In this document: positions 7,712 to 15,649 of the stretch, in pieces | How the letters are laid out: each line of letters starts with the position of its first letter | Numbering within the stretch: position 1 is the stretch's first letter | DNA from: Chitinophaga pinensis | GTDB taxonomy: Bacteria > Bacteroidota > Bacteroidia > UKL13-3 | Length of the DNA: 22,731 nt | NCBI GenBank assembly: GCA_943323675.2 | Contig: CALPIR020000007.1 | Location: 1 to 22,731 of the forward strand | Reading direction: 5' to 3' | Position numbers and translations under genes: made by a program | Notes under the pieces: model-generated | Databases searched by the model: none | Told to the model about the DNA's origin: nothing | Seen by the model: the letters and a program-made list of their open reading frames with translations, nothing else

Positions 7712-8506
7712 TTAAACTGCTACAGGTGCTTTAATTGATGGATGTGGGTTATAGTTTTCAAATGTAAAATCATCAAACGTAAAGTCAGAAATACTGTTAA
7801 CATTTGGATTGATACTTAGGGTAGGATAGGGTCTTGCCTCGCGACTTAATTGTAATTCCACTTGCTCAAAATGATTGCTGTATATGTGCGCATCGCCAAA
7901 GGTGTGTATAAAATCACCAACTTCTAAGTTGCAAACTTGTGCAACCATGTGGGTTAGTAAAGCGTATGATGCAATGTTGAATGGAACACCTAAAAACATA
8001 TCCGCACTGCGTTGGTACAACTGGCAACTTAGTTTTCCATCGGCCACATAAAACTGAAAAAATGCATGACAAGGCATTAAAGCCATTTTGGGTAAATCAG
8101 CCACATTCCAGGCACTTACAATTATTCTGCGCGAATCCGGATTTTTTTTGATGGTTTCTATTGCTTCATTTAATTGGTCTATGTGTTTGCCATCAGGTGT
8201 TGGCCAACTCCGCCATTGGTAACCATAAACTGGTCCAAGGTTTCCTTTTTCATCAGCCCACTCATTCCAAATGGTTACACCGTTATCCGTTAAATATTTG
8301 GTATTGGTTTCCCCTTTAATAAACCACAACAACTCATGAATGATGGATTTTAGATGAACTTTTTTTGTTGTAACTAATGGGAATCCTTCCGCTAAATTAA
8401 ATCGGATTTGTGCTCCAAAAACACTTTTTGTTCCAGTTCCGGTTCTGTCGCTTTTAAACGTTCCGTTTTTATAAATGTGTGCTAATAAATCTTCGTATTG
8501 GGTCAT
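7712..8506 (-). CDS. thyA: Thymidylate synthase
   Basis: ThyA methylates dUMP to dTMP using methylene-tetrahydrofolate, in the cytoplasm. The product has 264 residues, the same length as the E. coli enzyme. The catalytic Cys146 lies in ALMPCHAFFQF at the same position as in E. coli. SDRTGTGT (19-26), the paired arginines of DSRRIIVSAWN (124-134), the dUMP-binding QRSADMFLGVPFNIASY and the C-terminal FTFENYNPHPSIKAPVAV are all intact. A folA gene, often its neighbour, is absent; the polyprenyl synthase gene follows after 84 bases. No clear promoter was found upstream. Confidence 0.98.
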   Translation of the reverse strand: MTQYEDLLAHIYKNGTFKSDRTGTGTKSVFGAQIRFNLAEGFPLVTTKKVHLKSIIHELLWFIKGETNTKYLTDNGVTIWNEWADEKGNLGPVYGYQWRSWPTPDGKHIDQLNEAIETIKKNPDSRRIIVSAWNVADLPKMALMPCHAFFQFYVADGKLSCQLYQRSADMFLGVPFNIASYALLTHMVAQVCNLEVGDFIHTFGDAHIYSNHFEQVELQLSREARPYPTLSINPNVNSISDFTFDDFTFENYNPHPSIKAPVAV

Positions 8507-8580
8507 AAATAAACAAACTTGAAGTTACGAAGTAAAGTAAAGCCATGTTATTGTTTTCCACACGTAATACCAAGAGCGTT

Positions 8581-8832
8581 TTAGCAGATATGCGATCTAC
8601 CAATACCCATTATATATCTAAACTCGTAATCAACCCCAAATACCTGAGTTAACAAGGTTTGTGGCGCATCAAGTACTTTGGTGTTTTGCGGTCGATTAGG
8701 TGAACAGATGAATCGGGTTTTTAAAATTCGGAAATTAATGCCTGTAAGGTATATGCTGTGTTTTTGGTATTAACCACATTTCTCAAACGATAAACCATAT
8801 CTCACACCTTCAACCTTGCGCGGTGTAATAAG
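8581..8832 (-). pseudogene. Possible decayed coding remnant with an in-frame stop
   Basis: On the minus strand one frame runs from 8832 to a TAA at 8581-8583 with a single internal TAA (8770-8772). It encodes protein-like stretches such as VEGVRYGLSFEK before the stop and SIYLTGINFRIL and TQVFGVDYEFRYI after it, alternating polar and hydrophobic residues as in beta strands. No start codon or family can be assigned, so it may be chance. Confidence 0.25.
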
Positions 8833-8932
8833 CTATTTATTATCTTCCTTGATAAGTAATTATGTTGTTAAGCATATTTGCTAAATTCATTAAATATTAA
8901 TGTTAGACTTTAGTGAAGGTACATTTTAGTTT

Positions 8933-8964
8933 AAAAAAAATAGCCGACTTCATCGAAGTCGGCT
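8933..8964 (-). terminator. Intrinsic terminator of the T9SS surface-protein operon
   Basis: AGCCGACTTC (8942-8951) and GAAGTCGGCT (8955-8964) form a perfect 10-bp stem with a 3-base loop, 26 bases past the stop of the beta-helix protein. On the minus strand it is followed by A and then eight T, a textbook U tract. Confidence 0.9.
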
Positions 8965-8990
8965 CTGTGAGGTGTAATTGATTTCGCAGG

Positions 8991-10847
8991 TTAATTTTTA
9001 ATATAGATTTTTGAAGATGAAATTTGTTTCCCCGACCCATCAAATAAACCTAGGAAATAAATTCCGGAAGCGGTGTTTGACACATCAAGCTTACCTGACG
9101 TAGTTTCAGCTATCACTTGACCTAGATTATTTATCAGTTTTGCGTGAATAAATGTTGGATTTTCGGGATTAATGAATATTTCATTTGATGTAGGATTCGG
9201 ATAAACCTTTATGCTATTCACATCAATTGAATTTTCTGTGATCCCTGTTCTCATTCCAATGACTAGCGTGTCAGTGGTTATTTTTGAGTTGATGTATATG
9301 GTATCGTGTTTATTAATGTATAAACTAAATAATTTAGATAGAGAATCGTTTGCATGTATTAGATTTAATGAGTCATTAATTAAATTACTAATGGTTAATC
9401 TTACCACTTTTGTAGTATCTGCACAATTAGATTTAGAAGCAATAAGTCTGAATAATTGGGCTTCGTTTGAGTATGAACTCTTATTTATATTCATAGTCTT
9501 GGTATTTACTCCTGAGTATAAATAGTTATTTGGTATATTCACCCATCCTAAACTTGCAGCATTTGATTGCCATTGATAGTTATATACACCGATTGAAGTT
9601 GTAGCAAACGAGGCATTGTTACCTCTATTTACAGATAAATCTGATGGCTCTTGGACAAATGCATAGGCGCATGATGAATCCACTGGAGAACCTCTATGGT
9701 TTTCAATTGCCCCAATATCAGGATTAGACCCAATGGGATTTGGCCTTTGATTATTATTGTAGTCTCTGTTCATACTGTAAAACAAGCTTGCAGCTCCTAT
9801 GGCAGCAGATTGATTAGACAGTTCAAAATTAATGGTATCGAATATGAGAGGATTTAGATTTAAATTATTATTACCCCAAATTACGTTTCCTGGTCCGAAT
9901 TTTTTGATGCCATTTAAACCATTTTGAACGATAGAGTAATCAATATCAATAGTATCCTTAAGTTCATACAAGGAAAGTGATGAGGAGTCGTGGCCCCAAA
10001 TGATGGAGTTCCTAACGAATGCTTTAGCATCCGTTTGAACATGTATTCCTCTACTTGTACTTCCCGGGCCTAAATTCTGTATGATGGTAGAATTATTAAT
10101 ATTTATTCTGGCGCCTTCACTCGCCTCCAAAACACAAGCTCTTCTGTTATCTAAAAACTCAACACCAGATCGATTTTTGTAGAATATTGAGTTGTTTATA
10201 TTAGCAACTCCTCGCCAAATTTGGAATCCTGATATATTATCACTCACCGTATTATTTCTAATTTTACAGTTGTCAATATATACTTTTGAAGAAAATGCAC
10301 GTACTTTAGTGTTGTTATTGAATACTTCAACATTTTTTAATTGAGCAGAATCGCAGTAGTAGATATAAATTGATGCTGTGCCACCTATGCCATTTTTAAC
10401 AATGCAGTTTTCTATAAGTGGAACATTACAAACTTTGATATCTAGAATAGATCCGTACTCTCCTGATATAATTTTCCCGTTCTGAAGTGTTAAATTCTTA
10501 ATTGAACATCTGTTTGAATTTTGATTTGGAGTTCCTTCTAATCTTATTACAGGGAAACCATTTGCACTACCATCTAATATTGTAGAATTAGTCGATGTTC
10601 CAATCAATGATATTTTTTTATCCTTAACATGAATATTTTCAAGATAAGTCCCAGACGCAATAATTATGGAGTCTCCATTCTGTGAATAGTTAACAGCAGT
10701 TTGTATATTTCTAAATGGATTAGTCAAAAGCCCAATTGAGCCAGAATCAACTCCCGAAGGTGAAACATGGATTTTAGTGTTGTGTTGCGCTATGATGTTA
10801 GTATAGGCGAATATTAGTAACGCTATTGTTAGGTATATTTTATTCAT
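8991..10847 (-). CDS. Secreted right-handed beta-helix protein with T9SS sorting domain
   Basis: A 618-residue protein predicted to be exported by the type IX secretion system and attached to or released from the cell surface. A signal peptide (about 1-20, ending NIIAQ) is followed by a DUF1565-like start (KIHVSPSGVDSGS) and repeated strand-turn units typical of the pectin-lyase-like parallel beta-helix (about 25-385). The helix closes with a choice-of-anchor Q-like NPDIGAIE. An Ig-like stretch follows (about 390-490). The sorting domain starts at KVYPNPTSNEIFI (547) and runs to the end. No catalytic residues can be named, so it may be an adhesin, a structural protein or a glycan-binding or cleaving protein. 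It starts 5 bases after the LamG gene, so the two share a transcript that ends at the terminator at 8933-8964. Confidence 0.85.
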   Translation of the reverse strand: MNKIYLTIALLIFAYTNIIAQHNTKIHVSPSGVDSGSIGLLTNPFRNIQTAVNYSQNGDSIIIASGTYLENIHVKDKKISLIGTSTNSTILDGSANGFPVIRLEGTPNQNSNRCSIKNLTLQNGKIISGEYGSILDIKVCNVPLIENCIVKNGIGGTASIYIYYCDSAQLKNVEVFNNNTKVRAFSSKVYIDNCKIRNNTVSDNISGFQIWRGVANINNSIFYKNRSGVEFLDNRRACVLEASEGARININNSTIIQNLGPGSTSRGIHVQTDAKAFVRNSIIWGHDSSSLSLYELKDTIDIDYSIVQNGLNGIKKFGPGNVIWGNNNLNLNPLIFDTINFELSNQSAAIGAASLFYSMNRDYNNNQRPNPIGSNPDIGAIENHRGSPVDSSCAYAFVQEPSDLSVNRGNNASFATTSIGVYNYQWQSNAASLGWVNIPNNYLYSGVNTKTMNINKSSYSNEAQLFRLIASKSNCADTTKVVRLTISNLINDSLNLIHANDSLSKLFSLYINKHDTIYINSKITTDTLVIGMRTGITENSIDVNSIKVYPNPTSNEIFINPENPTFIHAKLINNLGQVIAETTSGKLDVSNTASGIYFLGLFDGSGKQISSSKIYIKN

Positions 10848-10852
10848 GAGTC

Positions 10853-13800
10853 TTACTTTATGATGATAGTTTTATACGTTTCTTGATTGTTCGATTTTAA
10901 TAGTAACTTATATACACCACTCGGTAGTTTAGGGGAGATGCTCATTTTGTTTGCGCCCTCGTTTTGTTCAATTAACTTAGTCCAAAGAGTTTGTCCAAGT
11001 GTATTTATCATACTTATTTCAAGAATTGTTTTCTTATCCGAATTCAATACTATATTAAATAAGCCATTGTTCGGATTTGGGTATATGTTCAATTTTTCAA
11101 ATTCTTCATTTAATTTAATTCCAACACTTCCTATATTAACCTCTTTAGTAGTTGTATCTGAGCACCCCCAAACATCAGTAATTTCGACCTTTATTTTGCC
11201 TTTACCATTGTTTAACCATTGCAGTGTTGCAATATTAGTACCTTGTCCACTCAAGATTATTCCGTTAGTAATAGACCACAGATAAGTGTGATTAGTTTGT
11301 TGTGCAACTGCATAAACATATGGTGTAGATGTTTTGACGCCATTGCTATCACCAACCATTGCTCCAATTAATGGATTATTTTTCACCTCAAAAGTATTTG
11401 TGATGCTGTCTGCACAACCATAATTGGTTGTACCAATCATTGTTGTTGAATATACCCCTTTACCAAGGTTATTACGGATAATTTGCTTGTTACTTGTGCT
11501 TTGTTTGATGTTATTGAATTGCCATACTCTTTGATATGATCCACTATCCAACTCGCTCTGGTCCTCTATAACAAAGTTATTTTGATTTACACATTGAATG
11601 GTATCATTAATGCTTAAATTTATCCTGATTAATGGGGCGTTAAACACCTTAATTGTATCTGATGCAATTTTACAGCCGAGGCTATCTGTTAAATTAACCA
11701 CATAATTTCCTGGTTCGGTTACAGCCAAAATTCGGTTACTATTTACCACGGTATTATTTTTAAACCACTTGTAACTATTGTCTTTTGAAGCAGATAATTT
11801 AATTGTATCGCTTTTACATAAACCAAGTTTATTAAATTGAACATTGTTTATGGGTAGTGGATTTACGTTAACTCTAATGCTATCTTTTAGTGTAAAACTA
11901 CCTACTTTAATCAGACAAGTATAATTGGTTGTATTATCTGGTTTAACTTTAATTGCTAAATTCGTATCATTATTTGACCAATAAACTTTATTTGGTTCAC
12001 TTTTATATAGTTCGTTAATTTCGACTGCAGATAATTCTCGATTCCATATTCCTATATCATCTAACTTTCCTTTAAAACCGTTACCACCTATAAAGATTGA
12101 ATCTGTGTTAGCGAGATTTTTATCATAATAATTACAAGTAGATGTTAGATTTCCGTTTATGTAAATGCTCTTAACTCCTGAATTAATGCCTCCATTTTGA
12201 TTTATTGTAACGACCATGTGATACCAATTATTTTTTGGCGGGGCACTTGAAAAACTCCAAGAACAACTATTACCTTGAACTCCTGTTCCCCAAGTAAGTT
12301 CATTGCCTAATCTTGCGACAGAGTAATCTCTTGCTGAGCTTATTCCGCCAAGTGGACCCTTATTGATGATAAAGCCATATTTTTGAAATCCTGAGGTAGA
12401 CAATAAGTCTACTTCATTTATCCATAACGAAATAGTGAACTGTTTATTAATTCCATTACCTATGTTGAAATTAGCTTGATGTGGTATGGCTATTCTATCA
12501 TCAATCTGGTTGTTAAAATTAAAATAGTATGCAGAATTTAAATTGTTGTTTTTATCTTGTGTGCTAATTAATGGCCCTGTAATTAATCCATGATTGTTAT
12601 TACCACTTTCATCAAGTGCATTTCCATTTAAAGGCCACCAACCTAATAAATTTTTCTTCGGAATATAACTAGGTATAGATAATGTAAGTTGATCACCTTT
12701 ACAAATTGCGGTATCTCGTTGCTCTATTCCTTTAATGAATATAACAAGCGAACTGTCAGTTAATAAACACCCTTGGTTGTTTTGTATTGATACAATGTGA
12801 TTGGACGTGTTTTTCACCCAAATACTTCCTGTTGTTTTACCACTGCTCCACAAATAATTGTAGTTGCCACTTGTGGCAGAGAGTAAAAAGCTATCTTTCT
12901 TAAATACAATTGTGGTATCTGGAAAATTCGGACTAAAATTATCGTTAAGTTTTAAAAGAATATTGTTACTTATTACATTATTATTTTTTAGTCTTAATCT
13001 AGCTTGATATAAATTTTGGCTAAGATTAAATACCGTATTAAGTGTTATTGAATTTTCGTTAAAAGAATTGATTGTGTCAGTAAAAAGAATGGTATCGAAA
13101 TTAGGGTTGTTTGCAAGCTCTAGATATGCTGTATCAGCGTTCAATCCAATTTGATTAATATTGATATTAAAAGGTTGATTTCTGAATACACATGGATCCG
13201 AATTGATAACAATATTTTTAATTTTAATATCGCCTGGATAAATTGGCGCTATCCCATACCTCTGTTGTCCATTCACTGTATATTCGTTAATAATACCCCT
13301 AATAAAGTAAATCTTTGTTCCTATTGGTGGTGGGGTAAATCGACTGGTATCAATCACATTTAAAGACGCGGAATCTGAAAAACCGTCTCTTCGGAAATAA
13401 CCAAATATGTCCCTAATATCTATTTGATTACCTGCGCTATCTGCAACTGACCAAAAAAATCGCGAACCGGAAGGTGTAATAGCAGTAACGGTGACATTTC
13501 TTATAATGACAGGAACACCCTCCCAACGCTCTCCAGTGAGTTTTTGTGCTGTCCAGTTGCCTGATGGATTGCCACTCATTAATTGATTAACGCCAATTTC
13601 ACGGTAAGTTACTGTAGTGTCATTTAATTGTAGTGGATAAACAGAATTTGTGTTGACTGCTGTATTTCTGATTAAATTAATTTGTGTTTCTCCCTGGAAA
13701 TCTCTTATCACACCCGTAACACGAACCCTTTTCCCGGGAATCATATTATTATAAAATCCAGTCTCGTTTATTAATTGTCCTAGAGTTGGTCTTCCGCTTA

Positions 13801-14128
13801 CAGGAAGAATGGTAGGATCGCACATAACTTGGACTCCACTCCATTCCCCACCAGCTATCCTTTGAATATATGCTGCCTTTCTTAAAGTGGATAGTCCATA
13901 TATCTGCGGATTTGTTACCACAATACCTTCAATAGTTACAGTATCTCTATAGATTGGGTTCTTAAAAGTTGGACTTATATATTCGGGTAAAGTATTGTTC
14001 CCATATATCAGTTGGTCGGAATTGACAAATTGAATACTATCAATTTTAATTTGAGGATATGGATTTTGAGCACTTATTTTTACTAAAAATAAGTTTAAAG
14101 TAATAATTCCAAATACAATTTTTTTCAT
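10853..14128 (-). CDS. Large secreted LamG/PKD-like multidomain protein with T9SS sorting domain
   Basis: A 1091-residue predicted surface protein. It has a signal peptide (about 1-20, ending KISAQ). Two OB-like or DUF5689-like segments (about 60-300) include VTIEGIVVTNPQ and KRVRVTGVIRDFQG. A LamG/concanavalin-like domain (about 495-700) begins LLGWWPLNGNALDESGNNNHG, and PKD or Ig-like domains (about 740-1000) follow. A C-terminal sorting domain starts at LNIYPNPNNGLFNI (1013) and ends TYKTIIIK. LamG domains of this kind bind glycans or act as spacers; no enzyme motif is visible. It is the first gene of the operon with the beta-helix protein and is divergent from the sigma factor gene across 243 bases, so it is a natural candidate target of that factor, though this is inference. 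Confidence 0.85.
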   Translation of the reverse strand: MKKIVFGIITLNLFLVKISAQNPYPQIKIDSIQFVNSDQLIYGNNTLPEYISPTFKNPIYRDTVTIEGIVVTNPQIYGLSTLRKAAYIQRIAGGEWSGVQVMCDPTILPVSGRPTLGQLINETGFYNNMIPGKRVRVTGVIRDFQGETQINLIRNTAVNTNSVYPLQLNDTTVTYREIGVNQLMSGNPSGNWTAQKLTGERWEGVPVIIRNVTVTAITPSGSRFFWSVADSAGNQIDIRDIFGYFRRDGFSDSASLNVIDTSRFTPPPIGTKIYFIRGIINEYTVNGQQRYGIAPIYPGDIKIKNIVINSDPCVFRNQPFNININQIGLNADTAYLELANNPNFDTILFTDTINSFNENSITLNTVFNLSQNLYQARLRLKNNNVISNNILLKLNDNFSPNFPDTTIVFKKDSFLLSATSGNYNYLWSSGKTTGSIWVKNTSNHIVSIQNNQGCLLTDSSLVIFIKGIEQRDTAICKGDQLTLSIPSYIPKKNLLGWWPLNGNALDESGNNNHGLITGPLISTQDKNNNLNSAYYFNFNNQIDDRIAIPHQANFNIGNGINKQFTISLWINEVDLLSTSGFQKYGFIINKGPLGGISSARDYSVARLGNELTWGTGVQGNSCSWSFSSAPPKNNWYHMVVTINQNGGINSGVKSIYINGNLTSTCNYYDKNLANTDSIFIGGNGFKGKLDDIGIWNRELSAVEINELYKSEPNKVYWSNNDTNLAIKVKPDNTTNYTCLIKVGSFTLKDSIRVNVNPLPINNVQFNKLGLCKSDTIKLSASKDNSYKWFKNNTVVNSNRILAVTEPGNYVVNLTDSLGCKIASDTIKVFNAPLIRINLSINDTIQCVNQNNFVIEDQSELDSGSYQRVWQFNNIKQSTSNKQIIRNNLGKGVYSTTMIGTTNYGCADSITNTFEVKNNPLIGAMVGDSNGVKTSTPYVYAVAQQTNHTYLWSITNGIILSGQGTNIATLQWLNNGKGKIKVEITDVWGCSDTTTKEVNIGSVGIKLNEEFEKLNIYPNPNNGLFNIVLNSDKKTILEISMINTLGQTLWTKLIEQNEGANKMSISPKLPSGVYKLLLKSNNQETYKTIIIK

Positions 14129-14298
14129 TAGAGTTTATTAAATAGTGCATTGTTTTCTTTGAAGACAATTACTTAGTGCATTATTTGTTCATTTTTAGTA
14201 GAATAAGTAAACAATATCTATTAAAATTGAATTTAAGTTATTGATAATCATGTTTATAAATTCTATTTACATATATATGCAATAGCTTTTTTACTTGT

Positions 14299-14331
14299 TT
14301 TGGGTGATACAAGCTATTCTGTTTACCTTTA
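14299..14331 (+). promoter_or_regulatory. Candidate promoter of the sigma factor operon
   Basis: TTTG (14299-14302), a 21-base spacer and TACCTTTA (14324-14331) match the Bacteroidota TTTG/TAnnTTTG pattern with one mismatch in the last base. The predicted start of transcription would fall in the left arm of the inverted repeat at 14332-14363. Confidence 0.5.
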
Positions 14332-14363
14332 ATCTAATAATAGCACTATGTAGGTTATTAGAT
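14332..14363. promoter_or_regulatory. Inverted repeat between promoter and start codon of the sigma factor gene
   Basis: ATCTAATAA (14332-14340) and TTATTAGAT (14355-14363) are perfect 9-bp arms separated by 14 bases. The dyad abuts the -7 box and ends 8 bases before the ATG. It could be an operator or a 5' UTR hairpin covering the ribosome entry region. The arms are AT-only apart from one G/C pair, so chance is possible. Confidence 0.45.
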
Positions 14364-14371
14364 ATTTAATC

Positions 14372-14908
14372 ATGGACAAAATCATTTCTCGAATAAAAAA
14401 TGGCAACTTAGAAGAATTGGATAAGGTTTATTTAAAAGTTAAACCAGCATTTTTAAATTATGCTACCAAATACTTTCCTCAGTTATCTATTGATGATATA
14501 GAAGATGCATACCATGATGCCATGATATTATTTTATCAAAATATACAGCGTGGTATTCTTACCGAAATACAAAGCAGTTTAAGTGCCTATGTTATTCAAA
14601 TTGGTAAGATTCGATTAATTAAGCAAACGGAGCAAATAGCTAAGGCAAATGGTATCATGGAAAATTGGGCTAAATATGCATGGCCTGAAGATAATTATGA
14701 CCGTAAAATTGACTCTACCGTTCACTTTGTTTTGAGTAAAATGAATGATACATGTAAGGCACTTTTGGAGTTGTTTTATTTTGAAAAAAAATCAATGACA
14801 GAAATCGCTCAACTACTCGGTTATAAAACCGCTGATACCGTTAAAAGTCTTAAAAGTAGGTGTATAAATAGATTTGTAGAAGGTTTTAATGAAATAAAAA
14901 ATACTTAG
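14372..14908 (+). CDS. ECF-like RNA polymerase sigma factor
   Basis: The 178-residue protein has the two-domain layout of an extracytoplasmic-function sigma factor. Region 2 is about 5-75, with IDDIEDAYHDAMILFYQNI as the region 2.2-like helix. The region 4 helix-turn-helix is about 125-172, with CKALLELFYFEKKSMTEIAQLLGYK, then TADTVKSLKSRCINRF as recognition helix. It would direct core polymerase to a dedicated promoter set. Its stop codon is followed directly by the ATG of the membrane protein gene, so the two are translationally coupled, the usual arrangement of a sigma factor with its anti-sigma factor. A promoter candidate and an inverted repeat precede it. Function is confident; target genes are unknown. 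Confidence 0.88.
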   Translation: MDKIISRIKNGNLEELDKVYLKVKPAFLNYATKYFPQLSIDDIEDAYHDAMILFYQNIQRGILTEIQSSLSAYVIQIGKIRLIKQTEQIAKANGIMENWAKYAWPEDNYDRKIDSTVHFVLSKMNDTCKALLELFYFEKKSMTEIAQLLGYKTADTVKSLKSRCINRFVEGFNEIKNT

Positions 14909-15649
14909 ATGAACAGCAGAGAAATCATACTTTCAGATAGCGATCTCGAACATTTCGATGAATTATTTAGCAGGTCGTTAACACACGAAGAATTCCTTCA
15001 TTTAAAAAGCGCTCTACAAAATGATTCTTCTTATTTAGACAAGTATCTTTTGTATCGTTCATTAATGCGTTTTATTGAGTTAAATGCACTTGATAATAAT
15101 ATATTGACTCAGAGATTTAATGAACTAGACTCATTGGCTACGGATGCCCCCAAAAGAAAATTATGGCTGTCGTTTTTGGTTGCTGCTAGTTTAATGTTAT
15201 TGACGTTTATATTCTTCTTTTTTAACCAGCATAACAATAAATGGTATACTGTATACGAGCAATATAAAAACACTGAAACAGGATTGCCCATTTTAATGGA
15301 TCGTGAAGAGTTAAATCCGATGCAAGAGGCATTTATTAAATTTGCTGAAGAAGATTATGGCGCAGCCTTAGTCATGTTTCAATTATTGCCTCAAAATGAT
15401 ACTACTATTTATTACCAAGGGGTTTGCTATGAATTCATGAATAGTTTTGATTCCGCAGCGAAATACTACAACGTATCGCTTAAATCGCCTATTGTTTATC
15501 TTGCACAAAAATCTGACTTTAGGTTGGCGTTGATAGCAATACACAACAAAGATAAAAGTGCATTAAAATTAATGGGTAAAGTAGCAAGTGACACAACTCA
15601 ATTGTATCAACAAGTTGCTAGCGATATATTATCATTACTGGATAAGTAA
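14909..15649 (+). CDS. Single-pass membrane protein with outer TPR-like domain, probable anti-sigma factor
   Basis: The 246-residue protein has a helical, acidic N-terminal part (1-80, including LTHEEFLHLKSAL). One transmembrane segment (about 85-106, WLSFLVAASLMLLTFIFFFF) follows basic PKRK, so by the positive-inside rule the N-terminus is cytoplasmic and residues 107-246 are periplasmic. The outer part has TPR-like helical pairs (EEDYGAALVMFQLL; IYYQGVCYEFMNSFDSAAKYY). There is no zinc-binding HxxxCxxC motif of classical ZAS anti-sigma factors. Position directly after the sigma gene with zero spacing is the main reason for the anti-sigma call. The last 15 bases overlap the end of the convergent CHAT gene. 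I do not recognise a named family. Confidence 0.7.
   Translation: MNSREIILSDSDLEHFDELFSRSLTHEEFLHLKSALQNDSSYLDKYLLYRSLMRFIELNALDNNILTQRFNELDSLATDAPKRKLWLSFLVAASLMLLTFIFFFFNQHNNKWYTVYEQYKNTETGLPILMDREELNPMQEAFIKFAEEDYGAALVMFQLLPQNDTTIYYQGVCYEFMNSFDSAAKYYNVSLKSPIVYLAQKSDFRLALIAIHNKDKSALKLMGKVASDTTQLYQQVASDILSLLDK

Larger units (their letters stand above)
8507..8990. other. Gene-free stretch between the surface-protein operon and thyA
   Basis: This 484-base gap holds the terminator at 8933-8964, the possible remnant at 8581-8832 and presumably the thyA promoter next to 8507. I found no TAnnTTTG box upstream of thyA and no RNA gene. Confidence 0.5.
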
